Source of the DNA: Absicoccus porci
GTDB taxonomy: Bacteria > Bacillota_I > Bacilli_A > Erysipelotrichales > Erysipelotrichaceae
Length of the DNA stretch: 64,000 bases
Reading direction: 5' to 3'
Assembly: GCF_003725415.1 (NCBI RefSeq)
Contig: NZ_RJQC01000001.1
Coordinates: forward strand, 302,773-366,772
The translations under genes and the position numbers were made by a program. This document shows positions 54,793 to 64,000 of the stretch, one piece after another. The notes beneath the pieces were generated by a model, which did not search any database, had not been told where the DNA came from, and saw only the letters and a list, made by a program, of their open reading frames with translations. How positions within the stretch are numbered: position 1 is the stretch's first letter; each line of letters begins with the position of its first letter.

Positions 54793-57117
54793 ATGAAAAA
54801 AGTTACTTTATTGAAAGCCTTAGCTTTTCCTGCTACGGCAGCTTTTATGGTTGGCGTAGGAAATGCAGTTGTTTTAGCAGATGAAACCACTCCAGATATA
54901 ACTCCATCGGATAATAATACAGTAGTCGATGCCAAGTCGGTTGAACAAACGCAAGATGATACGAAACAAGTAGCCATTAATGCAAGCGCAACTGTGGCAG
55001 ATACAACTGATGAATCAAAGGTTGAAACCCAACCAGTAAGTAATGATTCCAATACAAACGAATCACAAGGAGTAGAAACACAATCAATAGTTGAAGCTAC
55101 CAATACAAATGAATCAGAAACAAATAATAGTGTACAAACACAAGAAAATCCAGAAGTGGATGTAGTAGCAAAGATTGGTGATACTGCATATGCTTCGTTG
55201 GATGATGCGTTAAGTGCTGCACAAGATAACGACACAATCAATCTATATAAAGACGCTACAACCAAAAATGGTTTTGGAATCAATGGCAAAGCCATTACTA
55301 TTCAAGGTAATGGACATGCGATAACGGCCGATACATTAGGTATTTATTTAAGAAAAGATGGAAATAAGATAGCAGTGCTAAACTTTGTAGATAGTACAGT
55401 TAATTTAATTCCAGCTAATGGTACACCAACTCTTGCAGGAGAAGGATATAAATGGGCGAATGCCGTAGTAAACTATGATTGTCAATTGAATTTAAGCAAT
55501 ACTAAATTTTATATTAAAGGCGGTTATGGCCCTGGCACAGGAATCTATTTTCATTCGGGTGGTTCACTAACCTTAGATAACGCCTCAGAAATGAAAATAT
55601 TTGGACTTTCTGGTAATGCGATTGAGTCCGATGAAAATGATGGAGCAAATCCATATAAAGTGGGTGTTAATGTTCTGAATAAGTCGAATTTAGATATTCA
55701 AACATGTAGATCAGGTCTAGTTGGTCAAATTGAAACTGTGGTTTCTAATTCAAATTTGACTGTAGATGGTATGAAAACAAGTGGCTCTAATGGTGCGGAT
55801 TATACCATCACTAATAATTCAACGGTTAAATTTGATAACAATGTTTATCATGGTATGTCTACAAGACATTTAACTATTAACGATTCTACATTTACTGCAA
55901 CAAACAATGGTATGGATGGCATCGTTATGTCCGGTAATGGTCATTTTATAAAAGCAAATGTTACAATTACCGGTACACAAGGAAAATCGAATTATAGTGC
56001 AGGAATGAGATTATTAGGATCAAAAGCAAACTTATCGATTGATAAAGATTCAATTATTAATATTACAGATAATAAGGTTTCTGGTATTTTCTTAGATAAA
56101 AACAGTCATTTAACAGTTGATGAGGGTGCTAATATCTTAGTAACAAGAAATCATGCGGAACAAGAAAATATTCCATCTAAAAATAATATTGCACAATCCG
56201 GTGGTGGAATTTTTGTCCGGTCTAATGCAGTTGCAAATTTGTCGAATTCAACACAAGTTTATAATAACCATGCAAATTATGCAGGTGATGATATCTTTGT
56301 AGAAGATGGCGGACATATCACATTTGGAAATACTGGCGAAGGCTGGAAATTAGATGGTGATCCAGATTGTACGGATTCTATTAATGGTTGGTACGATGAT
56401 CAAGCAGATTCTAGATGGGAAGCCCATTCTGAAAACCATGAATCGGATCATACTGAAAAAGTGAATGCTGGTACATATAATGGTGTATTAGCTTTAAAGG
56501 CAGCTCACAATAATGGAACCGTAATAGCTCATTATGTGGATGAAGCTGGAAATCAGATTGCGGATAATGAAACATATAAAGATGCTGTTGGAAATGAATA
56601 TACAACCGAAGCAAAAACGATTAATAAATATACATTAATTAAAGTGCCAGAAAATAATAATGGAACATACACAGAAGATGATATTAATGTATATTATGTT
56701 TATACACTAACAAAAGGTAAAGTCGTAGCTCATTATGTAGATGAAAATGGTAATACGATTGCGAAGGATGAAACGTATGAAGATATTTTAGACAATCCTT
56801 ATCAAACCGTAAAGAAGGATATTGCTGGTTATGTTTTTGTCAGTGTAGATGGACAAGAAACGGGTGTATTTAAAGACGGTACGATTGAAGTTACATATAA
56901 ATATAAGAAAAAAATAATTGAAGATAATTCTAATAAGAATACACCTTCTAAAAATACGCCTTCAAATACATCAACTACAGAAAATGTAGCTCCAGAAACA
57001 GAAACACAAGAAACCAACAGTGTGCAAACCGGTGTTGAAACCAATACAGTTTCTATGATGGGTTCGATGATAACTTCTTTGTTTGGATTGGGATTCTTAC
57101 GGCGTAAGAAACATTAA
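54793..57117 (+). CDS. Wall-anchored MucBP surface protein
   Basis: Exported protein of 774 residues. Signal peptide to about residue 30 (...VVLADE); Thr/Glu/Asn-rich linker to 120; a right-handed beta-helix-like region (130-540) of NLSNT/GIFLDKNSHLTV-type turns; two MucBP repeats (TVIAHYVDEAGNQIADNETY and KVVAHYVDENGNTIAKDETY); then a Ser/Thr-Pro stretch and a C-terminal anchor with SVQTG, hydrophobic helix and RRKKH. The sorting motif departs from LPxTG. ATG 54793 follows AAAAGGGG. Likely adhesin for host mucus or glycans. Confidence 0.88.
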   Translation: MKKVTLLKALAFPATAAFMVGVGNAVVLADETTPDITPSDNNTVVDAKSVEQTQDDTKQVAINASATVADTTDESKVETQPVSNDSNTNESQGVETQSIVEATNTNESETNNSVQTQENPEVDVVAKIGDTAYASLDDALSAAQDNDTINLYKDATTKNGFGINGKAITIQGNGHAITADTLGIYLRKDGNKIAVLNFVDSTVNLIPANGTPTLAGEGYKWANAVVNYDCQLNLSNTKFYIKGGYGPGTGIYFHSGGSLTLDNASEMKIFGLSGNAIESDENDGANPYKVGVNVLNKSNLDIQTCRSGLVGQIETVVSNSNLTVDGMKTSGSNGADYTITNNSTVKFDNNVYHGMSTRHLTINDSTFTATNNGMDGIVMSGNGHFIKANVTITGTQGKSNYSAGMRLLGSKANLSIDKDSIINITDNKVSGIFLDKNSHLTVDEGANILVTRNHAEQENIPSKNNIAQSGGGIFVRSNAVANLSNSTQVYNNHANYAGDDIFVEDGGHITFGNTGEGWKLDGDPDCTDSINGWYDDQADSRWEAHSENHESDHTEKVNAGTYNGVLALKAAHNNGTVIAHYVDEAGNQIADNETYKDAVGNEYTTEAKTINKYTLIKVPENNNGTYTEDDINVYYVYTLTKGKVVAHYVDENGNTIAKDETYEDILDNPYQTVKKDIAGYVFVSVDGQETGVFKDGTIEVTYKYKKKIIEDNSNKNTPSKNTPSNTSTTENVAPETETQETNSVQTGVETNTVSMMGSMITSLFGLGFLRRKKH

Positions 57118-57140
57118 GGAATAAAATATTTAAATTTTAG

Positions 57141-57173
57141 GAACAGGAATCATAATGGTTTCTGTTCTTTTTT
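57141..57173 (+). terminator. Terminator of the surface-protein gene
   Basis: GAACAGGAA...TTTCTGTTC stem followed by six T. Confidence 0.8.
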
Positions 57174-57245
57174 ATCATTTGTTGTTTTTCCAACAAACTA
57201 TTATCAATTCAATGTTAGACTGTACTTACAAGGTAGGTAACAGAT

Positions 57246-58499
57246 ATGAAACAAATCGATAAAAATAAAAAAGTAGCTGAATTAATTTCTGAAAATCCAG
57301 AAATCAAAGATATCATGATCTCTTTGGGATTCAAAGATATTACGAATCCGATGGCTCTACAAACTGTAGGAAAGATCATGACTCTAGAAAAAGGAGCTCA
57401 AATCAAAGGGATTCCATGGGAAAAAGTACAAGCTGCTTTTGCGGAACATGGTTTTGAATTGGCTTCTAAAGAAACAAAAACGTTTTCCATCGATCCATCT
57501 AATGATCTAGAATCTTATATCCTTCGTCTTCAACAAGGAGAAGATTTAGAAAGTGTGCGAGCTGATTTTGTGAAAGCCTATGAAAATGTATCGGTACAAG
57601 AAATTGCGAATGCCGAGCAAGAATTGATCAATAAAGGAATGCCCGTACCAGAAGTGCAACGATTATGTGATGTGCATTCGGCTTTATTTCATGGAAAGAC
57701 CGAAGCAGAAGTTCTTGCGGATGAACAAATACCTGCTGGCCATCCGGTTTCTATCATGAAGTTAGAGAATCAGATTTTGAAACAATATTTGGATCAAAAT
57801 AGAGAGATTCCTTATGTAGAATTAAAAAAACATTATAAGAAAAAAGAAGAATTGATTCTGGCACAATTGGATGCACTTGGCTATCCAGGACCTAATCAAG
57901 TTATGTGGGGTGTAGATGATGAAATCTTACATGATATTCCCAACAATCGATCACGTATTGAGGAAATGATCTTTAAAGAAAACCAAATTTTATTTCCTTT
58001 AGCACTTGAAAAATCCAGTAAAGAAATGTGGTATCAAATCTATCAGGATATGCCAATTTATGGAAATGCGTTTATCAGTGAAGTGGCTTCTTGGCCCGAA
58101 GCGGAAACGTATCGGCGTCCTGGCAACGATGGTTTTCTACATTTTGAAAATGGAGATCTTACAGTTGCTCAATTTGAAGCAATTTGTAAAGCATTGCCAG
58201 TTGAGTTGACATTTATTGATGCGAATGATATCAATCGTTTCTTTAGTATCACCAATGGTGTATTTGCTCGTCCAAAAACGGCATTAAATCGGAAAGTATA
58301 TAGTTGTCATCCACCACGTGTTCAACCTATCGTAAAACAAATGCTTTCTGATTTTAAGAGTCATAAACGTAATAAAGTAGAACGATGGTTCAAAAATACG
58401 CGCATTCAATATGTAGCCATTTATGATCAAGAAGATCAATATATGGGCTGTTTAGAAATTGTCCAAGATTTTAGTGAAATTTTAAAAAATCACCAGTGA
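57246..58499 (+). CDS. DUF438 protein with hemerythrin-like and PAS-like domains
   Basis: Protein of 417 residues: DUF1858-type N-terminus (KKVAELISENPEIKDIMISLGFKDITNP), DUF438 block (VSVQEIANAEQELINKGMPVPEVQRLCDVHSALFHG), a helical HHE-like part (HPVSIMKLENQIL...EEMIFKENQILFPLAL) and a PAS-like end (ELTFIDANDINRFFS...YVAIYDQEDQYMGCLEIVQDF). Several hemerythrin iron ligands are not in place, so oxygen or NO binding is uncertain. No output domain; may be a sensor or repair protein. Confidence 0.82.
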   Translation: MKQIDKNKKVAELISENPEIKDIMISLGFKDITNPMALQTVGKIMTLEKGAQIKGIPWEKVQAAFAEHGFELASKETKTFSIDPSNDLESYILRLQQGEDLESVRADFVKAYENVSVQEIANAEQELINKGMPVPEVQRLCDVHSALFHGKTEAEVLADEQIPAGHPVSIMKLENQILKQYLDQNREIPYVELKKHYKKKEELILAQLDALGYPGPNQVMWGVDDEILHDIPNNRSRIEEMIFKENQILFPLALEKSSKEMWYQIYQDMPIYGNAFISEVASWPEAETYRRPGNDGFLHFENGDLTVAQFEAICKALPVELTFIDANDINRFFSITNGVFARPKTALNRKVYSCHPPRVQPIVKQMLSDFKSHKRNKVERWFKNTRIQYVAIYDQEDQYMGCLEIVQDFSEILKNHQ

Positions 58500-58522
58500 G
58501 TCGAATGATTCACTGGTTTTTT
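58493..58522. terminator. Bidirectional terminator between DUF438 and LysR genes
   Basis: CCAGTGA...TTCACTGG followed by T6 on the plus strand, and T residues on the minus strand too. Confidence 0.8.
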
Positions 58523-59334
58523 ATATAATCCAACAAAGCTTTGGCACTGTTTGAAATGTAATTGTTCTTAGAAGTAACAATACAAATATTGGATTGCATC
58601 GATAAATCCTGAATGGGATAGGCATTATCTTCTTTTTTCGCAATGGAAGCTGGTGCTAAACCGATACCATACCCTCGTTGTGCCCATTGCATGCAAGTTC
58701 GAGCATCATCACTGACACAAAAATAATTGGGTGTCTCCAAGAGTTGATCAAAGAATTCTTTCCATCGACGATAAATGATCAACGGAACATGATTCAGTTC
58801 TTCGACGGTTAGTGGTTTTGTGCTGCCAATTGTATAAAAATTTTCCATTGCTGTTTGTATCATTTGTAAGCTGGAGTCTTTGGGAAAAGGACTTCGAACT
58901 ACAGCTATTTCAATAATATGATGGCGCACCGCATCCAAACAAGTATACGTATTTCCTTCAAAAATTTCATAATGAATCTTTGGGTACATTTTTATAAAAG
59001 AATGGAGCCATGTATCTAATACATAATCTTGAAGACTAGATACAATGCCTAAATGAATCGTACCGGTTTTGGCGTGTTGTTGATCAAAAAGTTCTTGTTT
59101 CGTATTTTGAACTAAGTCACAAATGGTACATGCACGATGATAAAGGAAATCACCGAGTTCGGTACATTCCACATGGCGAGAGCCACGAATCAACAATGGA
59201 GCGCCAATCTCTTCTTCTAACTGTTTGATTTGTAGGGAAAGGGGAGGTTGACTCATATGAAGTGTTTTGGCTGCTTGTGACATCGTTCCCTGTTCGACAA
59301 CGGTTTTATAAATTTGGAGTTGTTTAAGATTCAT
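58510..59334 (-). CDS. LysR-family transcriptional regulator
   Basis: Regulator of 274 residues. N-terminal winged helix MNLKQLQIYKTVVEQGTMSQAAKTLHMSQPPLSLQIKQLEEEIG is unmistakable; the rest is a type 2 periplasmic-binding-like effector domain. It is divergent from the ABC transporter pair, starting 92 bases away, so it may control them as LysR proteins commonly control divergent genes. Effector unknown. Confidence 0.92.
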   Translation of the reverse strand: MNLKQLQIYKTVVEQGTMSQAAKTLHMSQPPLSLQIKQLEEEIGAPLLIRGSRHVECTELGDFLYHRACTICDLVQNTKQELFDQQHAKTGTIHLGIVSSLQDYVLDTWLHSFIKMYPKIHYEIFEGNTYTCLDAVRHHIIEIAVVRSPFPKDSSLQMIQTAMENFYTIGSTKPLTVEELNHVPLIIYRRWKEFFDQLLETPNYFCVSDDARTCMQWAQRGYGIGLAPASIAKKEDNAYPIQDLSMQSNICIVTSKNNYISNSAKALLDYIKNQ

Positions 59335-59426
59335 ACTATATTCTTTCTAAATAACAAATATATAAATTATATAATTTTTATATATCATAACATATGATAC
59401 GATACTTCTGCAAGAGGGCGAGAAAT

Positions 59427-61145
59427 ATGAAAACAGTATTCCATTATTTACGAACGTATCGTAAACAAGCGATATGTGCACCGATATTTAAACTATTAGA
59501 AGCACTTATGGACCTTTTCGTTCCATTGATCGTTGCTTGGATCATCAACCAAGGTATTCATCAACATCATACCCATGTGATCGGACAGGGAACGATTTTG
59601 TTGATTATCTTAGCAGCTATGGGGTTTGGATTTAGTATTGTTGCTCAATTTTTTGCAGCAAAAGCAGCTGTGGGAACAACGACTGATCTAAGACAAGCGA
59701 TGTTTGATCATATCCAATCCTTATCGTATAAGGAAATCGATACATTGGGTGTGAATACATTGATCACACGAATGACCAGTGACATGCAACAAGTACAAAC
59801 GGGAATCAATATGAGTTTACGTCTTTTATTGCGTAGCCCGTTTATCGTATTTGGATCAATGATCATGGCCTTTTTCATCAATGTGAAGTGTGCTTTGATT
59901 TTTACAGTTGCGATTCCGGTATTGAGTGTTGTGATTTATGTGATCATGCGTATCAGTATTCCATTGTTTAAAAAAGTACAATCACATCTAGATACATTAT
60001 TAGGAATGACACGAGATAATTTATCGGGTGTACGTGTAATTCGTGCCTTTTGTAAAGAGAACGACGAGATTTCATCGTTTGATAAACAAAATGATATTTT
60101 TACCAATGCCAATGAATTTTTAGGAAAGATCTCAGCATTGATCAATCCGTTTACTTATATCATTATCAACTTTGCGATTATCATTTTATTAAATGTAGGC
60201 GCAATTCAAATTCAGGGAGGATACATGGCCCAAGGGGACATGGTTGCTTTATATAACTATATGGCGCAAATCATTATTGAGTTGATTAAATTGGCAAGCT
60301 TGATCGTTACGATTGATAAATCGATTGCTTGTAGTCAACGTATTGAAGCCATCATGGATACGAATAACGATATGCACTATGAAACAAAATCGATACAAAT
60401 CCAAAGTGCACAAGCCGTTATCTTTGACCATGTATCCTTCGCTTATGATACAAAAAATGTAATTCATGATATGAGTTTTACCGTTTCCAAAGGAGCAACG
60501 ATTGGTGTCATTGGTCCTACAGGATCCGGAAAATCTACCATCATGCAGCTCATGGGACGTTATTATGAAATCAATCAAGGTAAGATCTTTATCGATGGGG
60601 CAAACGTACAAACATATCCACGTGAACAATTAACTTCGAAGATTGGATATGTGGCGCAAGGATCTGTGCTTTTTTCCGGTACGATTCGAGAGAATCTGAA
60701 ATGGGGAAATCCAAATGTAGATGATGCTTCTTTATGGCGTGCATTAGAGATTGCCCAGGCCAAAGAGGTCGTTGCCAATAAACCAGGACAATTGGATTTT
60801 GTGTTGGAACAAGGTGGTAAAAATTTATCCGGTGGCCAACGACAACGTTTGACCATTGCTCGGGCTTTGGTCAAACAACCAGATATTCTTGTTTTGGATG
60901 ATAGTGCCAGTGCATTGGATTTTAAGACCGATGCGAATTTACGAAAAGCCTTGCGAACTCTATCGGGCAAAATGACTATTTTCATCGTGAGTCAACGAAT
61001 CAGTTCCATTCGTTATGCCAATTCAATCTTAGTATTGGATCAAGGTCATTTGGTTGGTTCAGGTACGCATGCACAATTGATGAAAAACTGCTCTGTATAT
61101 CAGGAAATCTTTGCATCGCAATATCCAAAGGAGGCAATCGCATGA
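59427..61145 (+). CDS. ABC exporter half, degenerate-site subunit
   Basis: Half-transporter of 572 residues, six helices then an ATPase domain with GPTGSGKSTIM (Walker A), LSGGQRQRLTIARAL (signature) and ILVLDDSASALD (Walker B). The Glu after Walker B is Asp, so its own ATP site should be catalytically weak, typical for one partner of heterodimeric exporters. ATG 59427 follows GAGGGCGAG. Overlaps the second half by ATGA. Confidence 0.93.
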   Translation: MKTVFHYLRTYRKQAICAPIFKLLEALMDLFVPLIVAWIINQGIHQHHTHVIGQGTILLIILAAMGFGFSIVAQFFAAKAAVGTTTDLRQAMFDHIQSLSYKEIDTLGVNTLITRMTSDMQQVQTGINMSLRLLLRSPFIVFGSMIMAFFINVKCALIFTVAIPVLSVVIYVIMRISIPLFKKVQSHLDTLLGMTRDNLSGVRVIRAFCKENDEISSFDKQNDIFTNANEFLGKISALINPFTYIIINFAIIILLNVGAIQIQGGYMAQGDMVALYNYMAQIIIELIKLASLIVTIDKSIACSQRIEAIMDTNNDMHYETKSIQIQSAQAVIFDHVSFAYDTKNVIHDMSFTVSKGATIGVIGPTGSGKSTIMQLMGRYYEINQGKIFIDGANVQTYPREQLTSKIGYVAQGSVLFSGTIRENLKWGNPNVDDASLWRALEIAQAKEVVANKPGQLDFVLEQGGKNLSGGQRQRLTIARALVKQPDILVLDDSASALDFKTDANLRKALRTLSGKMTIFIVSQRISSIRYANSILVLDQGHLVGSGTHAQLMKNCSVYQEIFASQYPKEAIA

Positions 61146-62869
61146 AAACGTCACAAACTTTTCAAAAGCTCATGCAGTATGTGAAGCCATATCGACTATT
61201 TTTTGTTTTGAGTATCTTATTGGCCATTGTTGCGGTTGTGACACAATTATATATTCCCATCCTATTTGGACAATGTATCGACTGTATGATTTATCAAGGA
61301 CATGTGGATTTGGCTCGTTTAGCAACCTTTGGATCTAAGATTGGCATTTTGATCATGGTCAATGCGATTACGACATGGTTCATGAATGTGGTCAATAACC
61401 ATATGGCGTTTTCCATCGTAAAAGATATGCGTGCCCAAATCATGCGGCAAATTCAGCATTTGCCATTATCGTTTTTAGATGGCCATGGAATTGGTGATAT
61501 TCTAGGACGAATGATTGCGGATGTGGATCAAATTTCAGATGGCTTGTTGTTGGGCTTTACTCAATTATTTTCTGGAGTCATCACGATTGTAGTGACTATT
61601 GTCTTTATGTTCCGTATTGATTTTTGGATCAGTCTTCTCATTGTATTGATGAGTCCAGCCAGTTTCTTTGTGGCAAAATGGATTTCTAAACATTCATATC
61701 GTATGTTCCAAAAGATGACACAGACACGAGAAAAGTTGACAGCTTATATTGAAGAGATGGTTGGAAATGAAAAGATTATTCAGTCTTTCGGTTATGGACA
61801 ACGAGCTTCACATACTTTTCAAAATACCAATCAAGATTTGCAGGATTATTCACAAAAAGCTATCTTCTATAGTAGTTTGACCAATCCATCTACACGTTTT
61901 ATGAATAGTTTGATGTATGCCGTCGTTGTTGGAGTAGGATCTATCTTTATTCTACAAAATGCTTTAACCGTTGGTTCTTTAAGTGTATTGTTGAGTTATG
62001 CGAATCAATATATGCGACCATTTAATGATATTAGTTCGGTGGTAACGGAATTCCAAAATGCTTTGGCCTGTGCCAATCGAGTTTTTGAGATCATGGATGC
62101 ACCACAAGAACCACAAGAAAATCCAAACGATTTGATTGTGAACAAAGAAAGTGTTGACTGGCAAGATGTTAATTTTTCTTATGTTCCTTCGCATCCTTTG
62201 ATCCAGCATGTTTCTTTCCAAGTACAACCAGGGCAAAAAATAGCCATTGTTGGTCCAACAGGATGTGGTAAAACGACCATGATCAACTTATTGATGCGGT
62301 TTTATGATATTGATAGTGGTGCGATTTTGATTGATGGAACCGATATTCGAAATGTGAATCGGCATAGTTTGCGTCAACAGTTTGGCATGGTGCTGCAGGA
62401 TACATGGATCAAAGAGGCTACCGTGCGAGAAAATTTATGCATGGGAAAAATATATTCGGAAGATGAAATCGAAGCGGCTTGCCAATCTTGTCGAAGTTGG
62501 GATTTTATTGAAACGATGCCCAATGGTCTGGATACGAAAATCAATGTGCATAGTTTATCGCAAGGACAACAACAACTTTTATGTATCACTCGCGTTATGT
62601 TGATCAAACCAAAAATGTTGATTTTGGATGAAGCAACTTCCAATATTGATACGCGAACGGAAGTACTGGTTCAACAAGCTTTTGATACTTTGATGAAAGG
62701 AAGAACAAGTTTTGTGATTGCGCATCGTTTATCAACGATCATCAATGCCAATCAGATCTTGGTAATGAAAGATGGACAAATCATTGAAAGAGGAAAACAT
62801 GATGAGCTATTGGCCCAAAATGGTTTCTATGCGAACTTGTATAATAGTCAATTTGAACAGATTGCTTAG
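61142..62869 (+). CDS. ABC exporter half, catalytic-site subunit
   Basis: Half-transporter of 575 residues with Walker A GPTGCGKTTMI, normal Walker B LILDEATSNID with catalytic Glu, but an altered signature LSQGQQQ instead of LSGGQ. With the first half, one ATP site pairs normal parts (this Walker B with the partner's LSGGQ) and the other is degenerate. This is the BmrCD/LmrCD-like heterodimer design; substrates could be drugs, lipids or peptides. Confidence 0.93.
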   Translation: MKTSQTFQKLMQYVKPYRLFFVLSILLAIVAVVTQLYIPILFGQCIDCMIYQGHVDLARLATFGSKIGILIMVNAITTWFMNVVNNHMAFSIVKDMRAQIMRQIQHLPLSFLDGHGIGDILGRMIADVDQISDGLLLGFTQLFSGVITIVVTIVFMFRIDFWISLLIVLMSPASFFVAKWISKHSYRMFQKMTQTREKLTAYIEEMVGNEKIIQSFGYGQRASHTFQNTNQDLQDYSQKAIFYSSLTNPSTRFMNSLMYAVVVGVGSIFILQNALTVGSLSVLLSYANQYMRPFNDISSVVTEFQNALACANRVFEIMDAPQEPQENPNDLIVNKESVDWQDVNFSYVPSHPLIQHVSFQVQPGQKIAIVGPTGCGKTTMINLLMRFYDIDSGAILIDGTDIRNVNRHSLRQQFGMVLQDTWIKEATVRENLCMGKIYSEDEIEAACQSCRSWDFIETMPNGLDTKINVHSLSQGQQQLLCITRVMLIKPKMLILDEATSNIDTRTEVLVQQAFDTLMKGRTSFVIAHRLSTIINANQILVMKDGQIIERGKHDELLAQNGFYANLYNSQFEQIA

Positions 62870-62876
62870 ATAAAAA

Positions 62877-62942
62877 GCCCGTTATGATATCATAACGGGC
62901 AATGGTGTCAACCTAAGAATGATTAGGTTGACACCATTTTTT
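62877..62942 (+). terminator. Two hairpins ending the ABC operon
   Basis: GCCCGTTATGAT/ATCATAACGGGC (62877-62900) is followed directly by AATGGTGTCAACCTAA/TTAGGTTGACACCATT plus T (62901-62942). Both stems are perfect. The second is a textbook terminator. Confidence 0.9.
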
Positions 62943-63031
62943 ATTTCCTTCTAGTTTTTAAACAATTAAAAGAAATGTCTAAAATATATATTTATAGTTA
63001 AGTATATAGACTATAAATATTTATATATAAG

Positions 63032-63065
63032 CCTTTATACTTTATAATATAGTTAAGTATAAAGG
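63032..63065 (+). promoter_or_regulatory. Hairpin hiding the ribosome site of the IS4-type element
   Basis: CCTTTATACTT is mirrored by AAGTATAAAGG, and the second arm includes part of the AAAGGAGG site for the frame at 63076. Such a fold in readthrough RNA would block translation of transposition genes, as known for IS10. Confidence 0.5.
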
Positions 63066-63075
63066 AGGGCTTTCT

Positions 63076-63294
63076 ATGTTTGTACGGGTTATTCCAAACA
63101 ATAAGGGTAAGAAAATGACCTATTTCTGTGACCTTGTCGAATCTTTCCGTGATGAAAATGGTGTCTCTAAACATCGTGTTGTAGTTAAGCTCGGTCAATT
63201 TGATGCAAAACATCTTCCTTATCTTCGTGCGGCTTTTGCCAAGGATCCTGAAGCAACTTTTTTAAAAGAGAAGGTGAAATACACAAAACAATAA
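63076..63294 (+). CDS. First frame of an IS4/IS1634-type element
   Basis: Basic 72-residue protein (MFVRVIPNNKGKKMTYFCDLVESFRDENGVSKHRVVVKLG...). The opening resembles the N-terminus of IS1634-group transposases. AAAGGAGG lies before it. It ends as the second, +1-shifted frame opens, so it may be either a separate small gene or the N-terminus of a frameshifted transposase. Confidence 0.65.
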   Translation: MFVRVIPNNKGKKMTYFCDLVESFRDENGVSKHRVVVKLGQFDAKHLPYLRAAFAKDPEATFLKEKVKYTKQ

Positions 63295-64000
63295 AGAATC
63301 TATTGCTTCTTTGTTCTCCTGGTTTGGTCGTTTTATCAAATCCGAACAAGTACGTGAGGCAGCTCGTAAATCTCCCCATGATTTTATTCGCAGATACAAG
63401 TTTCCGTGGTATGACGTTCTTCTCTTCCTCATCTTTCGTAACCGGGATTGTATTGGTTCAGAATTAAGTCATTATTATTCCTGTATCGGGTTGCCGGCTC
63501 GCCGAATCAGCCGTCAAGCTGCTTTCAAAGCTATTCGTAAAGTAGATCCATCTGTCTTTAAACTTCTGATCCATAAATTGGCGGAACGTTTTTATCAATC
63601 GAAATTGGTGAAGACTTATAAAGGGTATCTTCTGTTGGCAGAAGATGGGACAACGTTGAATCTCTATAAAACGGATGAATCTCTTCAACGGTATGGATTC
63701 GTCAAGAATCAAAATGCACGCAATGCATTCCAAGCAGCAAAATCGACATCCCGTTCAGCTGCTCTTTATGATGTGACGAATGGATTGATCGTCGATTTCC
63801 AGATGAAAAGATTTAAAGATTCGGAGATACCTATTGCCATCGAACAATTGAAATATTTATCTCTGATGAATGGATATCCAGGCATTTATCTGGCAGACCG
63901 GTATTATGACAGTGTCGAATTATTTTCTATTTTAGAAAGTCATGGCCTGAAATATTGTATACGGGCCAAATCCAATTTCTTTAAGCATTATATCGAGAAG
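63278..64000 (+). CDS. IS4-type transposase, running off the window
   Basis: Open frame from 63278 (after a TGA) to the window end, with no ATG near its start. Recognisable IS4-like blocks: SWFGRFIKSEQVREAARKSP, YDVLLFLIFRNRDCIGSELSHYY, LLLAEDGTTLNLYK (first catalytic Asp) and PGIYLADRYYDSVELF (second Asp); the Glu lies beyond 64000. It is +1 relative to the 63076 frame; a TTG near 63311, a frameshift, or an indel could explain expression. Confidence 0.8.

Overview
The window is from a low-GC Bacillota (Firmicutes) genome, most likely a gut Erysipelotrichia-type bacterium. This is inferred from codon use, Firmicutes gene pairs (yloU/yloV-like, smpB-ssrA, murG-murB-divIB), anaerobic pyruvate formate-lyase and a type II-A CRISPR locus. 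No rRNA or tRNA gene was seen, so the genus cannot be fixed.

Layout. 1-0.56 kb is the edge of an IS256-family element. 0.8-9.4 kb is housekeeping: a PLP decarboxylase with an amino-acid/Na+ symporter, the serCA operon, mgtE, a CapA-like protein, smpB and tmRNA. 9.6-23.1 kb holds small redox and exported proteins, an ada relic, a LexA-like repressor facing a 40-residue membrane peptide, a large SNF2 helicase, dxs, flavin/PNPOx proteins, a DUF2974 hydrolase and a MerR-flavodoxin pair whose flavodoxin is cut short. 23.1-41.3 kb is a defence island. 41.4-53.0 kb is housekeeping again: a ZTP riboswitch with pflBA, a patatin, HAD and epimerase run, sortase B, murG-murB-divIB and yloU-yloV. 53.2-64 kb contains an IS3 element, a MucBP surface protein, a DUF438 protein, LysR, a heterodimeric ABC exporter and an IS4-type element running off the end.

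The defence island is the most interesting part. It is a type II-A CRISPR-Cas system in the order AIM24-like gene, cas9, tracrRNA, cas1, cas2, csn2-like gene, array of 17 repeats. It has four oddities. (i) cas9 is split by a +1 change in an A7 run just before the HNH domain. (ii) A complete type I restriction-modification operon (hsdM-hsdS-hsdR), an unknown 127-residue protein, an IS1595-type transposase and two ribbon-helix-helix genes lie between cas9 and the tracrRNA/adaptation half. (iii) The AIM24-like gene and cas9 have nearly identical 145-bp upstream regions ending exactly at their start codons, so they probably share control. (iv) The fourth cas gene is longer than, and unlike, canonical csn2. 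The tracrRNA can be read directly: its anti-repeat matches 29 of 36 positions of the repeat complement, with a promoter placing its start at the first anti-repeat base and an intrinsic terminator before cas1.

All calls are from reading the sequence; no database search was run.
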